A stretch of DNA of 64,000 nt from Enterococcus sp. DIV1094 (GCF_017316305.2 NZ_CP147250.1:950001-1014000), one strand, 5' to 3'; positions 23,643 through 33,389 are shown, counted from the stretch's first letter. Program-made: numbers and translations. The notes: generated from the letters alone by a model not told the origin.

Positions 23643-25136
23643 TTACATACTTACAGCAAAGTCAGGTGCATACCATTGAACTGAGCCAATTTTAACACTT
23701 TCACCAGGTTGAGGTGCGTGGATGTATTGTCCGCCACCTAAAGAAATTGCTACGTGGTAAGTGCTACCAGCTGATCCCCAGAATAATAGGTCTCCAGCTT
23801 TTGCTTGAGAAACTGAGATTCTTGCTCCAGCTGATTCTTGAGGAACAGTCCAACCACCGATGTCACGGCCAGTTACTTGTAGGAACACATAACGTGTAAA
23901 TCCAGAACAGTCAAATCCACTTGGATCTTTTCCACCCCATACATAAGGAGTTCCAATGTATTTCATCGCTTCAGCTACGATCGCTGCTCCATTAGTAGAT
24001 GGAGTAGTTGGAGCTGGAGTTGATGGTACTGGTGTTGATGGTTGTGGCGTAGGCGCTGGTGTTGATGGCGCCGGCGTTGACGGTTCAGCAGGTGTTGCTG
24101 GTTCTGATGTTTCTGGAACAGATGGTGTAGTGTTAGATTCTTCTGTTGAAGATTCTGGTACACTGCTATCTTCAGTTGTTGAATCTTCTGTTGATGTAGA
24201 TGATTCAGGAACTGATGATGATTCTGTTGAAGATTCAGCACTTGATGATGACTCTGAAGATACTGATGATGATGATTCAGTTTCAGTAGCCGCTGCTGAT
24301 TCTTCTGTTGAAGATGCTGTTTGTGATTGAGCTGTTGCAGTTGCAGCTGCTGCCGCAGCTTCAGCTTGTTCACGTGCTTCTCTTTCAGCTTGTTCTTGTG
24401 CTGCTTGTTGACGCGCTTGCTCTGCTAAACGAGCTTGTTCACGAATACGTGCTTGCTCTGCTTCAGCTTCAGCTTTTTGGCGGTTCAAGTCTTCTTTTTT
24501 ATCTTCTGCTGTTGCTTGTTCAGCCGCTAAAGTAGTTTTTAATACATTTAAATCAGCTTGTTTTGATAGTAAATCGCCTTTTTGTGATTCTAACAAAGCT
24601 TGGTTTTCCGCTAACTCTTGTTGCTTCGCTTCATTTTCAGCTTTTTTATCTTCAACTGCTTGTTTGTCTTCTTTTTGTTGTTTCACTAAGTCTTGGTTAG
24701 CACGTACGATTGATGACATTGCTTGAACGCGTCCGATTGCATCTGAGAATGACTCAGCGTTCAATACTGCATCGATGTAGTTAGAGCTTGTTCCACTCAC
24801 TTGTGTTTCACGTGCTTGTTCTTGGATCGTAGCTTCGCGTTTTTCGATACGTTCTTGTAGATCTGCAATTTCTTGTGTCAATTGAGAAGACTCTTGACGT
24901 AATGTTGCTTGATTAGCTAATAAAGTTTCAGCTTTTGTATTAATGTCAGCGACTTGACCTTCTAATGCCTCGATTTGAGATTGGGCACTTGCTTGTTGGT
25001 TTTGTAATTCCGCAATTTTTTGATCTTGTTGTTGTATTTGAGAATCAAAATCTTCCGCCGCGGCTGCGATCGGTGATGCTACGGCAGTCAAGGCCATTGA
25101 ACTTACCATTACTGCTGATATTAAACTCTTTTTCAC
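23643..25136 (-). CDS. sagA: SagA-like secreted NlpC/P60 peptidoglycan hydrolase
   Basis: This is a secreted D,L-endopeptidase. In E. faecium, SagA cleaves cross-linked muropeptides, supports daughter-cell separation and releases NOD2-active fragments. It has 497 residues: a signal peptide (MKKSLISAVMVSSMALTAVASPIAAAAE), a long coiled coil (about residues 30-260), a Ser/Glu/Thr-rich then Pro/Thr-rich linker (about 265-375), and the NlpC/P60 domain. Catalytic residues are Cys410 (GFDCSGF), His461 (TYHVA) and probably His473. The GTG start has GGAGG eight bases upstream. The linker codons make misleading long frames on other strands. It lies next to mreCD. Confidence 0.95.
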   Translation of the reverse strand: MKKSLISAVMVSSMALTAVASPIAAAAEDFDSQIQQQDQKIAELQNQQASAQSQIEALEGQVADINTKAETLLANQATLRQESSQLTQEIADLQERIEKREATIQEQARETQVSGTSSNYIDAVLNAESFSDAIGRVQAMSSIVRANQDLVKQQKEDKQAVEDKKAENEAKQQELAENQALLESQKGDLLSKQADLNVLKTTLAAEQATAEDKKEDLNRQKAEAEAEQARIREQARLAEQARQQAAQEQAEREAREQAEAAAAAATATAQSQTASSTEESAAATETESSSSVSSESSSSAESSTESSSVPESSTSTEDSTTEDSSVPESSTEESNTTPSVPETSEPATPAEPSTPAPSTPAPTPQPSTPVPSTPAPTTPSTNGAAIVAEAMKYIGTPYVWGGKDPSGFDCSGFTRYVFLQVTGRDIGGWTVPQESAGARISVSQAKAGDLLFWGSAGSTYHVAISLGGGQYIHAPQPGESVKIGSVQWYAPDFAVSM

Positions 25137-25207
25137 TCTTCATTCCTCCGACTGGCTTAATTTAATAAATATCTAAAAATATTTAAGTCTTTCTTAACGA
25201 TAACAAA

Positions 25208-25216
25208 ATTGTACCA
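25208..25216 (-). promoter_or_regulatory. Extended -10 promoter of sagA
   Basis: On the minus strand, TGGTACAAT forms a TGn-extended -10 (hexamer 25208-25213), about 72 nt before the GTG. A TTGACA at 25225-25230 is only 11 nt away, too close for a standard -35. Confidence 0.55.
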
Positions 25217-25234
25217 TAGCTGTATGTCAATGAG

Positions 25235-25251
25235 ATAATAGTTATGTTACA
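25235..25251 (-). promoter_or_regulatory. Possible WalR box upstream of sagA
   Basis: On the minus strand, TGTAAC, five bases, then TATTAT agrees with the WalR/VicR direct repeat TGTWAH-N5-TGTWAH at 11 of 12 defined positions. It lies 22-38 nt upstream of the -10, where an activator overlapping the -35 would bind. PcsB/SagA-like hydrolases are typical WalRK targets in Firmicutes. Confidence 0.4.
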
Positions 25252-25356
25252 AAAACATTTCAAAACAACTGATTATAATGACAGAAATGTAAGATTGGTT
25301 GGTTATTTTCATAATGGGTTTTCCATAAATTAAATAATGTCCGTTTTAAATTAAAT

Positions 25357-25391
25357 AAAAAAAAAGAAGCTATTCTTCTTTGAATAGCTTC
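25357..25391 (-). terminator. Terminator overlapping the end of mreD
   Basis: On the minus strand, GAAGCTATTC and GAATAGCTTC form a 10-bp stem with a 6-nt loop, followed by nine T. The upstream arm lies inside the last mreD codons, so coding sequence and terminator overlap. It separates mreCD from sagA. Confidence 0.92.
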
Positions 25392-25879
25392 TTCAATGGA
25401 AATACGAGTAGGGCAAACAGTATCATATTCAATAATAATGTTGGTCCTAAATATTTAGTGATGAAGTACGTACTGTCGACAGTTGCTAGCTTGAAAACCA
25501 TTTGGACGAGCAATGTAAATAGCTCGTACCCTGTAATAAAGACGATCAAACTAAAAAACTCAGTAAAGATACTCACGTGGATGACCGATTTCATCCCATA
25601 CATGATGAATACTAATAAAGGTAAGGCAACTGCGTATATCCCGATCACGCCAATATAGTAAGAATCAAAGATAATACCTAAAACTAAAGTCGTGATCAGT
25701 AAATATCTTTTGGAAAAACTCAAACTACAAAATAGTAAAGTCAATATCAAAAGATGCGCACTTGCCATGTAGTCGCCACTCGACCATCTGATCATCATTC
25801 GGGTAAAATGCCCATCGATCAACATGAGTAGAAACAATAAGATTGGCAAATAAATAGTCATTTTCTCTTTTTTTAGCAT
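25370..25879 (-). CDS. mreD: Rod shape-determining protein MreD
   Basis: This is an integral membrane protein of 169 residues with five or six hydrophobic helices and almost no soluble part. The N-terminus (LPILLFLLMLIDGHFTRMM) and the central GIIFDSYYIGVIGIYAVALPLL stretch fit MreD. With MreC it organises peripheral or side-wall peptidoglycan synthesis. It begins 3 nt after the mreC stop. In an ovoid coccus without MreB it would act in peripheral growth. Confidence 0.92.
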   Translation of the reverse strand: MLKKEKMTIYLPILLFLLMLIDGHFTRMMIRWSSGDYMASAHLLILTLLFCSLSFSKRYLLITTLVLGIIFDSYYIGVIGIYAVALPLLVFIMYGMKSVIHVSIFTEFFSLIVFITGYELFTLLVQMVFKLATVDSTYFITKYLGPTLLLNMILFALLVFPLKKLFKEE

Positions 25880-25882
25880 GGA

Positions 25883-26737
25883 CTATTCCTCCACAAGACG
25901 TTTGATGATCGTTACCACTGGAAGATCATACATATCCGCATAAGGTTTGACATAGACTTCGCGATCTAGTCCATAACTATCTGGTTTTGTTTTGATCACT
26001 GTTCCGATCCGCAGATCCGCTGGCGAATTGCCTCCAAGGCCTGATGTCTGTACTACGTCGCCTTCTTTGATCTCACTGTCACCGGTTAACTGTGTGACAA
26101 CTAGCGCTTGTAATTTTTCATCATAATTCTTGAGTAGACCGAAAGATTCTCCGTCTGCAGAAGATACCCGTACAGGGAAATGGTTGGAACTTACATTTGA
26201 TGAAGTCAGCAATTCTACTTTAGAAGAAGTAGCATTGACTTCGATGACACGTCCGACTAAACCTTTTTGTGCCATGACTGCCATATTGACTTCGATTCCA
26301 TCGTTTGATCCTTTATCGACGACTAATAGATCTTGCCATGAGTCAGGTGAACGAGTGATCACGTTTGCTGTGACTCTTTCGTAGCTCGTCAAGGTTTGAC
26401 TCAAATCGAGTTCGCTTTTTAGTGCATCGATTTCTTTTTGCATGTTTTGGTTTTTTTGGGCCATCTCATCATAGCTATCGATTTTTCCTTTTAGCCGTTC
26501 ATTTTCTGAATAAGTGGTAAACAAATGATGGACGGAATCCACACCATTTTGGACCCATTTGACCGGAGCAGAAATCGTCCGATCAACAAAAGAGACACTG
26601 TCGTTCACAATAGATTGGAAGAAATTAGGCTTTCCTTCATTCGCTCGCTGGGCAGCAGTCACACTTAGGACCGTTACTACGATAATAACGATAACTAAGG
26701 TAATAATGATATTTTTATTAGGATTGAACTTCTTCAC
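25883..26737 (-). CDS. mreC: Cell shape protein MreC
   Basis: MreC is a bitopic protein that binds penicillin-binding proteins during elongation. It has 284 residues. One N-terminal membrane helix (IIITLVIVIIVVTVLSVTAA) is followed by a coiled coil (about residues 75-110). The beta-barrel MreC domain has typical VITRSPDSWQDLLVVDKGSNDG and VVQTSGLGGNSPADLRIGTV signatures. The start codon is GTG at 26737 with GAGGTG before it. It is first in the mreCD unit. Confidence 0.96.
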   Translation of the reverse strand: MKKFNPNKNIIITLVIVIIVVTVLSVTAAQRANEGKPNFFQSIVNDSVSFVDRTISAPVKWVQNGVDSVHHLFTTYSENERLKGKIDSYDEMAQKNQNMQKEIDALKSELDLSQTLTSYERVTANVITRSPDSWQDLLVVDKGSNDGIEVNMAVMAQKGLVGRVIEVNATSSKVELLTSSNVSSNHFPVRVSSADGESFGLLKNYDEKLQALVVTQLTGDSEIKEGDVVQTSGLGGNSPADLRIGTVIKTKPDSYGLDREVYVKPYADMYDLPVVTIIKRLVEE

Positions 26738-26773
26738 AAAGACACCTCGAATTAAATTAGACTCTTAACTGTA

Positions 26774-26802
26774 ATTTTATCATTAAATACGAGGAAACAA
26801 AA
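26774..26802 (-). promoter_or_regulatory. Candidate promoter of mreCD
   Basis: On the minus strand, -10 TAAAAT (26774-26779) with a TGA extension and a weak -35 TTTTGT (26797-26802), 17 nt apart. It lies about 37 nt before the mreC start. Confidence 0.5.
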
Positions 26803-26896
26803 GGCTCGACCCTTCTTTTAAGCTTTTTTTAGCAATTAATTCAAACTGTCATTTTTTCCCTTTACACCAATTGTTCGTTTCTGATGAACCGATCAC

Positions 26897-27535
26897 TTAA
26901 TCTTTGCTTTGGATGACTGAAATGATCCCTTTCGAGAAGGAAAAAGATGCTTTGTCTGTGACAAATTCATTGCTTGCATAAGATGTTGGACGAGGTACTT
27001 CCTCATTCGATAATTCATATTTACTGTCAGTTAAGGTCAAATGACTCACAGGGGTCAAACAACAATAAGCCAAATACTTCATTTCAGGGATTTTTTTGAT
27101 CTCGTAAGTTCCTGGCAGATAGTAAGTGATCACGTTTTGTTTGTCTTGTATCTCGATTTGGCGAACAAACGGCTGGAAGCGTGGTTCTAATGCCAACCAT
27201 AGATTGGCTAATAGATGATCCACTCTGCCACCGGTTGCACCGATCAGCGTCACACTTGCCTTTGGAAAGTGTTCGAATGTCTTTGCCAAACCTAGCTGTG
27301 TGTCTGTATCGTCTTTTTCTGCCGGTGCTTGATGTATCTCGACTGCTTCTTCGGATACTCGTTGAAATTCCGAAGAAGACAACGAATCAAAATCACCGAT
27401 CGCTAAATCCAGAGGGTAGCCTTTTTCAAGCAGATAGAGTGCCCCACGGTCGATCCCCACGTAGCGATCAAATACTCGCTGTGATAAATCTGGCCAATTT
27501 TCTGTTGAGCCGCCTGCGACAAGTAATACTTCCAT
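26897..27535 (-). CDS. thiN: Thiamine pyrophosphokinase
   Basis: The enzyme transfers pyrophosphate from ATP to thiamine, giving the cofactor TPP. It has 212 residues, standard for bacterial ThiN. Visible motifs are GVDRGALYLL-like VGIDRGALYLL, the catalytic AIGDFDSLSSSE segment, KDDTDTQLGL and GATGGRVDHLLANL. The ATG overlaps the rpe stop by one base. With thiT (riboswitch-controlled, elsewhere in this window) it supplies TPP from imported thiamine. Confidence 0.96.
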   Translation of the reverse strand: MEVLLVAGGSTENWPDLSQRVFDRYVGIDRGALYLLEKGYPLDLAIGDFDSLSSSEFQRVSEEAVEIHQAPAEKDDTDTQLGLAKTFEHFPKASVTLIGATGGRVDHLLANLWLALEPRFQPFVRQIEIQDKQNVITYYLPGTYEIKKIPEMKYLAYCCLTPVSHLTLTDSKYELSNEEVPRPTSYASNEFVTDKASFSFSKGIISVIQSKD

Positions 27536-28185
27536 TAACTCAACGCCTTTTTCAATTGATCGATCTGAGTAGCTGGGTCTTCTGCACTATAAACATAAGA
27601 GCCTGCAACAAATACATCTGCACCTGCTTCTTGACAGATTTTTGCTGTTTCTGGAACGATTCCGCCATCTACTTCGATTTGGTAGTTCCAATTATTCGCT
27701 GTGCGTAATTCTGCTAATTCAGCGATTTTATCCACCGTTTCTGTAATAAAGCTCTGTCCGCCAAAGCCAGGATTGACCGTCATCACTAGCACTTGGTCGA
27801 CTAAAGGCAAGACATGCTTGATCATTTCGATCGGTGTACCCGGATTGACAACGACACCTGCTTTGACATCCAAGTCTTTGATCATCTGGATCGCACGATG
27901 GATATGCACCGTAGATTCCACATGAACAGTGATGATATCTGAACCCGCTTTTGCAAAATCGGCAATATAATTTTCAGGATTGATGATCATCAAATGAACG
28001 TCTAGCGGTAATTTTGTGACCGGACGGATTGCTTGTACGACGTTCGCTCCAAATGTGATGTTAGGAACGAATTGTCCATCCATTACGTCCACATGGATAT
28101 AGTCTGCGCCGCCTTTTTCTACTCGTTCGATGTCTGTTTGAAGATTTGCAAAATCTGCGCTTAAAATCGATGGTGCTATTTTCAT
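27535..28185 (-). CDS. rpe: Ribulose-phosphate 3-epimerase
   Basis: This pentose-phosphate enzyme interconverts ribulose 5-phosphate and xylulose 5-phosphate. It is a 216-residue TIM barrel with IAPSILSADFANL at the N-terminus, HVDVMDGQFVPN, LDVHLMI, MTVNPGFGGQ and EVDGGI, so the metal and phosphate ligands are in place. The start has TAGGAGG. It lies 12 nt after rsgA and overlaps thiN. The rsgA-rpe-thiN order is conserved in Firmicutes. Confidence 0.97.
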   Translation of the reverse strand: MKIAPSILSADFANLQTDIERVEKGGADYIHVDVMDGQFVPNITFGANVVQAIRPVTKLPLDVHLMIINPENYIADFAKAGSDIITVHVESTVHIHRAIQMIKDLDVKAGVVVNPGTPIEMIKHVLPLVDQVLVMTVNPGFGGQSFITETVDKIAELAELRTANNWNYQIEVDGGIVPETAKICQEAGADVFVAGSYVYSAEDPATQIDQLKKALS

Positions 28186-28197
28186 AAAAATATCCTC

Positions 28198-29103
28198 CTA
28201 TTTCCTTCTGCTTTGTTTTTTGTTGTACATTGGTTTACGATTTTCAACTTCTTGCAAAAATTGCAAGTAATTGTCATAGCGGGTTTGGGCAATTTCTTTT
28301 GTTTCTACTCTTCGTTTGACTTCACAATCTGGTTCTTTTACGTGCATACACTCTCTAAAGCGACAGTCGATCGAAGCTTCGACGAATTCAGGGAATTGTT
28401 TGGCTAACTCAACAGGTTCGATGACTAAAAAATCGATTGAGCTGAACCCTGGTGTATCGGCAACTAACCCGTCATAAAGCGGCAATAACTCGACATGTCT
28501 CGTCGTGTGACGTCCGCGTCCTAAAGAATCGGAGATCTCGCCTGTCTCTAGTTCAAGCTCTGGGGAGATTTGATTGAGCAAGGTCGATTTACCGGCGCCA
28601 GACTGTCCCATAAAAACAGTCAATCTTTCTGGGAAATAGCGTACCAGTTCTTCCGTATCTCCTTGTTCGTGAGGCACGATCACTGGATAGCCGATTTTTT
28701 CATAGGTGTCTTTGATTTCTTGGATTTTTGTTTGTTCGACAGCTAGATCCGTCTTCGTCAAATAAATGACTGGCTCGATCGATTCATATTCCAACATGAC
28801 CAAAAAACGATCAAGGAGATTATAGGAGAATGTGGGTTCGATCAAGCTAGTGACAACGACACCTAGATCGACATTTGCGACCGGTGGACGTACTAACTGA
28901 TTTTTACGTGGTAAAACTTCTAGCAAGTAGCCGTCTGTCTTATTTTCGCTTTCAAACACCACTTGATCGCCAACGAGTGGCGTGATCTTTCGATTGCGGA
29001 AATTCCCACGTCCTCTTGTCTGATAGGTCTCTCCATCTTTATATACGTAATAAAATCCACTTATTGCTTTTCTGATTTGTCCTTTGATGAAGTCCACCTC
29101 CAT
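28198..29103 (-). CDS. rsgA: Ribosome small-subunit GTPase RsgA
   Basis: RsgA is a circularly permuted GTPase that checks late 30S assembly. An OB-fold at the N-terminus (GRGNFRNRKITPLVGDQV) is followed by permuted G-motifs: YLTKTDL (G4), GQSGAGKSTLLN (G1) and DTPGF (G3). The zinc finger is C-x4-C-H-x5-C in CRFRECMHVKEPDC. The start is uncertain. The ATG at 29103 (301 residues) has no ribosome site and lies about 4 nt from the expected transcript start. A perfect GGAGG inside codons 1-3 points eight bases on to an AUC at 29088 (296 residues). Confidence 0.95.
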   Translation of the reverse strand: MEVDFIKGQIRKAISGFYYVYKDGETYQTRGRGNFRNRKITPLVGDQVVFESENKTDGYLLEVLPRKNQLVRPPVANVDLGVVVTSLIEPTFSYNLLDRFLVMLEYESIEPVIYLTKTDLAVEQTKIQEIKDTYEKIGYPVIVPHEQGDTEELVRYFPERLTVFMGQSGAGKSTLLNQISPELELETGEISDSLGRGRHTTRHVELLPLYDGLVADTPGFSSIDFLVIEPVELAKQFPEFVEASIDCRFRECMHVKEPDCEVKRRVETKEIAQTRYDNYLQFLQEVENRKPMYNKKQSRRK

Positions 29104-29113
29104 TTTTTAATAT

Positions 29114-29122
29114 ATTTTACCA
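29114..29122 (-). promoter_or_regulatory. Extended -10 promoter of rsgA-rpe-thiN
   Basis: On the minus strand, TGGTAAAAT: hexamer TAAAAT at 29114-29119 with a TGG extension. Only ten bases separate the hexamer from the ATG at 29103, so the transcript would begin almost at that ATG. Confidence 0.55.
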
Positions 29123-29149
29123 CAGGACAGCAGAAGTTAGGAGGAATCG

Positions 29150-29213
29150 CAAAAAATAGACCTGAGAATTTCCTTAAATGTCTAACACATTTTGGAATCT
29201 CAGGTCTATTTTT
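29150..29213 (-). terminator. Terminator after prkC
   Basis: On the minus strand, AAAATAGACCTGAGA pairs with TCTCAGGTCTATTTT at the base of a longer hairpin, ending in a T-run. It lies 32 nt after the prkC stop and upstream of the rsgA promoter. Confidence 0.9.
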
Positions 29214-29244
29214 AATGTTTGTTGTTACAGATTGTTTGCACAGA

Positions 29245-31281
29245 TTATTCAGTATCACTCGTAGATTCTGAGGAACTGCTTTTCGTTTCCTCTTCTGAAG
29301 AAGAACTGCTTGAGCTGCTAGATGAGTCTTTTTCAGAACTTGAAGAAGAAGTTTTGGCTGGGTCAGGTCCTTTTGAATAGATCACATTAACGACCGTTCC
29401 TGATGTGATCGATGCACCTACCCCTGGGTCTGTACGAATCACTTTATCTTTTTCAACTGTATCTGAAAACTCATACGTTTCATGACCGATGTAGTCGGCA
29501 CCAATGCTAGATAAATAGCTTTGGGCATCACTTTTCGTATAACCAGAAATATCATTCAACGTCTTCGCATTCGGTCCTCGACTAACAACGAAACTAATAA
29601 ATGTCGTCGCCGTCAATGGTTCCCCAAAACTAGGTGACTGACTGATGATCGCACCTGCGGGAACCGTATCACTGTAATCATTGGTTGCACTGATATTTGT
29701 GTAACCATTCGTTCTCAAAATACTAAGGACCGTTTCATAATTTTGGCCGGTGTAATCACTCATTGTTGGCTGGGTACCTTTACTAACAGTAAACGTGATC
29801 GTATCTGATGTCGGATCAACTTCTGTTCCTTCATCTTCTGATTGCGAGATGATGTTTCCACTAGTGATCTCATCACTAAATTCTTCTTCTTTTTTGATTC
29901 GACTTGATGAAAATCCTAGATCGAGTAATTGCTTACGCGCTTCATCATACGACATATCCGTATAATCATCGAGTTGGACTTTTTTCTTCCCTGTACTGAT
30001 ATAAAGCGTGACTTCACGATTTTGTTTCACCGTTGTTCCAGAGGCTGGATCTGTTTTGACCACATTGCCTTCCTCAATCGTATCATCTGCGATTTCTTCG
30101 GTATTGGTTGCTACCTTCAATCGCGCTTGTGTCAATGTTTCTCTTGCTGAAGCTTCAGATTGCCCAGACACATCGGGAATCGTGACTTCTCCCCGCCCAC
30201 CTGAAGCAAATAAAACAGCTGAGCCAATCCCTAATAAGGCAAGTAAAACGAGTAACAAGATCCACCATTTTTTCTTTCGTTTCGTCTTGACATCTGGCAT
30301 TTTTTCTTCTGGGTCTGGTAATTCTTCAGTTGTTTTTTCTTCTGGCAAAGGCATAGACTTAAAGGAATCTGGCATTGGTGTTTCTGCGGTTATCGGAGTC
30401 AGCACTTTCGTTTCGTTCCCCATCGCCTGTGGTTGCCATTTTTCTTCGTTTGCTCGCTCCAATGAAAGGACTGTTGCTAGATCATCGGCCATTTCTTCTG
30501 CCGTTTTATACCGATCAACAGGTTCTTTGGCGGTTGCTTTCAAAACGACGTTTTCTAATGCTTGCGGCGCACCTGGATCAAGCGCCTTGATTGAAGGCAA
30601 GTCATCCTGAAAATGTTTCAATGCGATCGTAACGGCTGATTCACCATCAAAAGGCACGCTTCCGGTCAACATCTCATATAAAATGATCCCCAACGCATAG
30701 ATATCCGATTGTTTTGTTGCCATGCTTCCTCTTGCCTGTTCAGGCGAAAGGTAGTGAACAGAACCAAGCATCGTATTCGTTTGTGTGATCGAGGTTTCAG
30801 ATAAGGCGATCGCAATCCCAAAATCGGTGATTTTGACGACTCCTTCATTATCGATCAACACATTTTGTGGTTTTAGATCTCGGTGAATGATTTGATGGCT
30901 ATGTGCTAAAGAAATCGCAGATAAGATTTGTTGCATGATATTGACTGCTGTTTCATAAGGAATTGGATAATGCGTTTGGATATAACGCTTTAGATCCATT
31001 CCTTTTACATATTCCATAACTAAGTACTGCATGTTATCTTCTTCACCGACGTCATAGACGCTAACAATATTCGGATGGACAAGTTCGGTTGCTGCTAATG
31101 CTTCTCGTTGAAACCGACGGATCGCCGTTTGGTCATTTTGGAAGTCAAAACGCAGTACTTTGATTGCTACATCGCGATCTAAAATCAAATCATGGGCTAA
31201 AAAGACATTTGCCATCCCGCCACTACCGATATTTCCGGTAATTTGGTAACGGCCATTTAATTTTCTTCCTGGCTCAATCAT
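29245..31281 (-). CDS. prkC: PASTA-domain Ser/Thr protein kinase (PrkC/Stk/IreK type)
   Basis: This membrane kinase senses cell-wall fragments or lipid II; in E. faecalis the orthologue IreK drives cephalosporin resistance. It has 678 residues. The kinase domain (about 10-270) has [19 protein letters not shown] and a DFG loop. A basic juxtamembrane region precedes one membrane helix ([20 protein letters not shown], about 340). Four extracellular PASTA repeats follow, then a Ser-rich tail (about 640-678). Its start overlaps the stp stop by four bases, so kinase and phosphatase are coupled. Confidence 0.96.
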   Translation of the reverse strand: MIEPGRKLNGRYQITGNIGSGGMANVFLAHDLILDRDVAIKVLRFDFQNDQTAIRRFQREALAATELVHPNIVSVYDVGEEDNMQYLVMEYVKGMDLKRYIQTHYPIPYETAVNIMQQILSAISLAHSHQIIHRDLKPQNVLIDNEGVVKITDFGIAIALSETSITQTNTMLGSVHYLSPEQARGSMATKQSDIYALGIILYEMLTGSVPFDGESAVTIALKHFQDDLPSIKALDPGAPQALENVVLKATAKEPVDRYKTAEEMADDLATVLSLERANEEKWQPQAMGNETKVLTPITAETPMPDSFKSMPLPEEKTTEELPDPEEKMPDVKTKRKKKWWILLLVLLALLGIGSAVLFASGGRGEVTIPDVSGQSEASARETLTQARLKVATNTEEIADDTIEEGNVVKTDPASGTTVKQNREVTLYISTGKKKVQLDDYTDMSYDEARKQLLDLGFSSSRIKKEEEFSDEITSGNIISQSEDEGTEVDPTSDTITFTVSKGTQPTMSDYTGQNYETVLSILRTNGYTNISATNDYSDTVPAGAIISQSPSFGEPLTATTFISFVVSRGPNAKTLNDISGYTKSDAQSYLSSIGADYIGHETYEFSDTVEKDKVIRTDPGVGASITSGTVVNVIYSKGPDPAKTSSSSSEKDSSSSSSSSSSEEETKSSSSESTSDTE

Positions 31282-32018
31282 GCCACATCCTCCTTATACT
31301 CAATAAGAAGAACGCTGATATTATCTGCTCCGCCAGCCTCATTTGCTTGATCAACTAATTGCGTTACTTTTTCTGATAATGATCCTTCTTGATTGATGAT
31401 CGTACCGATCGTTTCTTCTGACAACATATTGGTCAATCCATCTGAACATAGAAGCAAACGATCTTTTAGTTGCCAAAGATAGGTTGCTACGTCTACTTCT
31501 AATGATCCAGGCATTCCCACTGATCGAGTCAAAATATTCTTTCGTGGATGGTTGACTGCCATTTCTTCACTGATTTCGCCTGATTTGACCAATTCATTTA
31601 CTAAAGAATGGTCTTCGGTCAAGCGGATGATACGATTATCGCGAAGCAAATAAGCCCGACTATCACCAACATTGGCAATCGTGAAGCGTTCCTCTGATAA
31701 GGCAGCTGCCACGATCGTTGTTCCCATTCCACTATATTCAGGCTGCTCTTGTCCTAATTGATGGATCGCTCGATTTTCATCTTGGATTGCTTGGATAAAC
31801 CACTGCGCAATTTTCTCATCATCAAGTAACGCTTGCTCTTCCCAAGCTTCCCCTAAATTTGTTACGGCCATTTGACTCGCAATATCGCCTGCGCGGTGAC
31901 CACCCATCCCATCGGCTAAAATTGCCAATTTGATCCCGACTTGGTTTTTAAATACACTGACATAATCTTGGTTCGTATTACGTCTTCTTCCTACATCTGA
32001 TTGATATTCAATCTGCAT
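31278..32018 (-). CDS. stp: PP2C-type Ser/Thr phosphatase (Stp/PrpC/IreP type)
   Basis: The phosphatase removes phosphate from PrkC and its substrates. It has 246 residues. PP2C metal motifs are present: RRRNTNQD near the N-terminus, [31 protein letters not shown] and [10 protein letters not shown]. It is co-transcribed with prkC, with rsmB, fmt, def and priA upstream. Confidence 0.97.
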   Translation of the reverse strand: MQIEYQSDVGRRRNTNQDYVSVFKNQVGIKLAILADGMGGHRAGDIASQMAVTNLGEAWEEQALLDDEKIAQWFIQAIQDENRAIHQLGQEQPEYSGMGTTIVAAALSEERFTIANVGDSRAYLLRDNRIIRLTEDHSLVNELVKSGEISEEMAVNHPRKNILTRSVGMPGSLEVDVATYLWQLKDRLLLCSDGLTNMLSEETIGTIINQEGSLSEKVTQLVDQANEAGGADNISVLLIEYKEDVA

Positions 32019-32030
32019 TTCTTCACCTCA

Positions 32031-33389
32031 TTATTTTTTGCGCAAACAACAAATGAAAAAGCCATCTGTGTAAAATTGATGTGGATATAACGTCAACATC
32101 TTCTCCTTGATTGATGATTGTAGCACAGGATCAGTGGAAACATCAATAGTCTCAAAATCTGGATGGTTAGCTAAAAAGGCAGCAATGACCTCTTGGTTTT
32201 CTTCTTTTAAAACTGTACAAGTACTATAAGTCAATATACCTGAAGGTTTCAGTGCTGTTGCTGCACTTTCTAATATAGCCAATTGGATGGCTGGAAGATT
32301 GGCTAATTCGTTCGCATTCTTTTTGTAACGAATATCTGGTTTTCGACGTAGCAAACCAAATCCAGAACATGGTGCATCCACGAGTATCCGATCAAACTGT
32401 GCAGGCGCAAACTCTTCCTTGATTTCTCGTGCATCCATTTTTTGTGCGTAAACTGCATTCGCTACGCCTAAACGTTGCGCATTTTCTTCGATCAATTTCA
32501 CTTTATGTTCATGCACGTCTAAGGCGACGACTTCGCCTCCGCACGTTGGATCTAAAAATGTCGCAATATGGGTCGTTTTCCCACCAGGGGCAGCACACGC
32601 ATCTAAAACATGGAATTCTGGTTCGATCTGCATAGCTGGCGCAACTAACATCGAACTCTCATCTTGGATCGTCATCACGCCATCATGAAACAATGTGCTA
32701 GAAGCGAGACGTCCCTTTTCTGCAATGATCCCTTGAGGACTGATTTCACTTGCTTTGACATCGAGTCCTTCTTCTTGTAAGACTTGCAATGCCTCTTCTC
32801 GTGACATGCGACGGGTATCGATCCGAGCGCTCACATGGCTCGGTCGATAGAGTGATAAGCCTAGCTTTTCTGTTTCTTCATAACCGATTTGGTCAACAAA
32901 TCGTTGGGTCAACCACGTGGGCAAACTAATCGCCACTGCTAACCGCTCGATAGGATCAGTAATTGTTTCAAGACTTGGTCGTTCTTGGCGCAAATAGTTT
33001 CTTAGCACGCCATTGACAAATTTCCCTGTACCGGGGTTCCCTTTGACTTTAGCGATTTCGACTGCTTCGTTCAAAATGGCATGATCGGGTACTTTGTCTA
33101 AGTATTCCAATTGATAGATCGACAAATATAAGAGCGTTTTGACCCAGTCATCCACTTTTTTGGCTTTGACGATCAATGGGGCCAAATAAAATTCAAGCAA
33201 ACGTTGACGGCTGATCGTTCCATAGACGAGTTCCGTGAATAAGCCGACATCTTTGGGATTCAGCTCTCCTTGATTGATCATCTCGTTCAATAGCAAGTTT
33301 GAATAGGCACCGCCTTTATTGACACGTTCTAACGTCATCAAAGCCATAAAGCGAACGGAGCGTTTCATTTTTTTAGGTATTTTAGCCAT
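32031..33389 (-). CDS. rsmB: 16S rRNA (cytosine-C5-)-methyltransferase RsmB
   Basis: RsmB methylates C967 (E. coli numbering) of 16S rRNA. It has 452 residues. An N-terminal NusB-like RNA-binding domain (about 1-135) is followed by the SAM-dependent methyltransferase with DACAAPGGKTTHIA, VDAPCSGFGLLRRKPD (one catalytic cysteine) and YSTCTVLKEEN (the second). Its ATG overlaps the fmt stop by one base. Confidence 0.97.
   Translation of the reverse strand: MAKIPKKMKRSVRFMALMTLERVNKGGAYSNLLLNEMINQGELNPKDVGLFTELVYGTISRQRLLEFYLAPLIVKAKKVDDWVKTLLYLSIYQLEYLDKVPDHAILNEAVEIAKVKGNPGTGKFVNGVLRNYLRQERPSLETITDPIERLAVAISLPTWLTQRFVDQIGYEETEKLGLSLYRPSHVSARIDTRRMSREEALQVLQEEGLDVKASEISPQGIIAEKGRLASSTLFHDGVMTIQDESSMLVAPAMQIEPEFHVLDACAAPGGKTTHIATFLDPTCGGEVVALDVHEHKVKLIEENAQRLGVANAVYAQKMDAREIKEEFAPAQFDRILVDAPCSGFGLLRRKPDIRYKKNANELANLPAIQLAILESAATALKPSGILTYSTCTVLKEENQEVIAAFLANHPDFETIDVSTDPVLQSSIKEKMLTLYPHQFYTDGFFICCLRKK

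Noticed and set aside
23956..24535. Long Gln/His-, Val/Asp- or Leu-rich frames on both strands over sagA.
   Set aside because: They are alternative readings of the repetitive Ser/Thr/Glu-rich linker and coiled-coil codons of sagA.
30008..30610. A 200-codon plus-strand frame inside prkC.
   Set aside because: It is antisense to PASTA and linker regions of an intact kinase gene.
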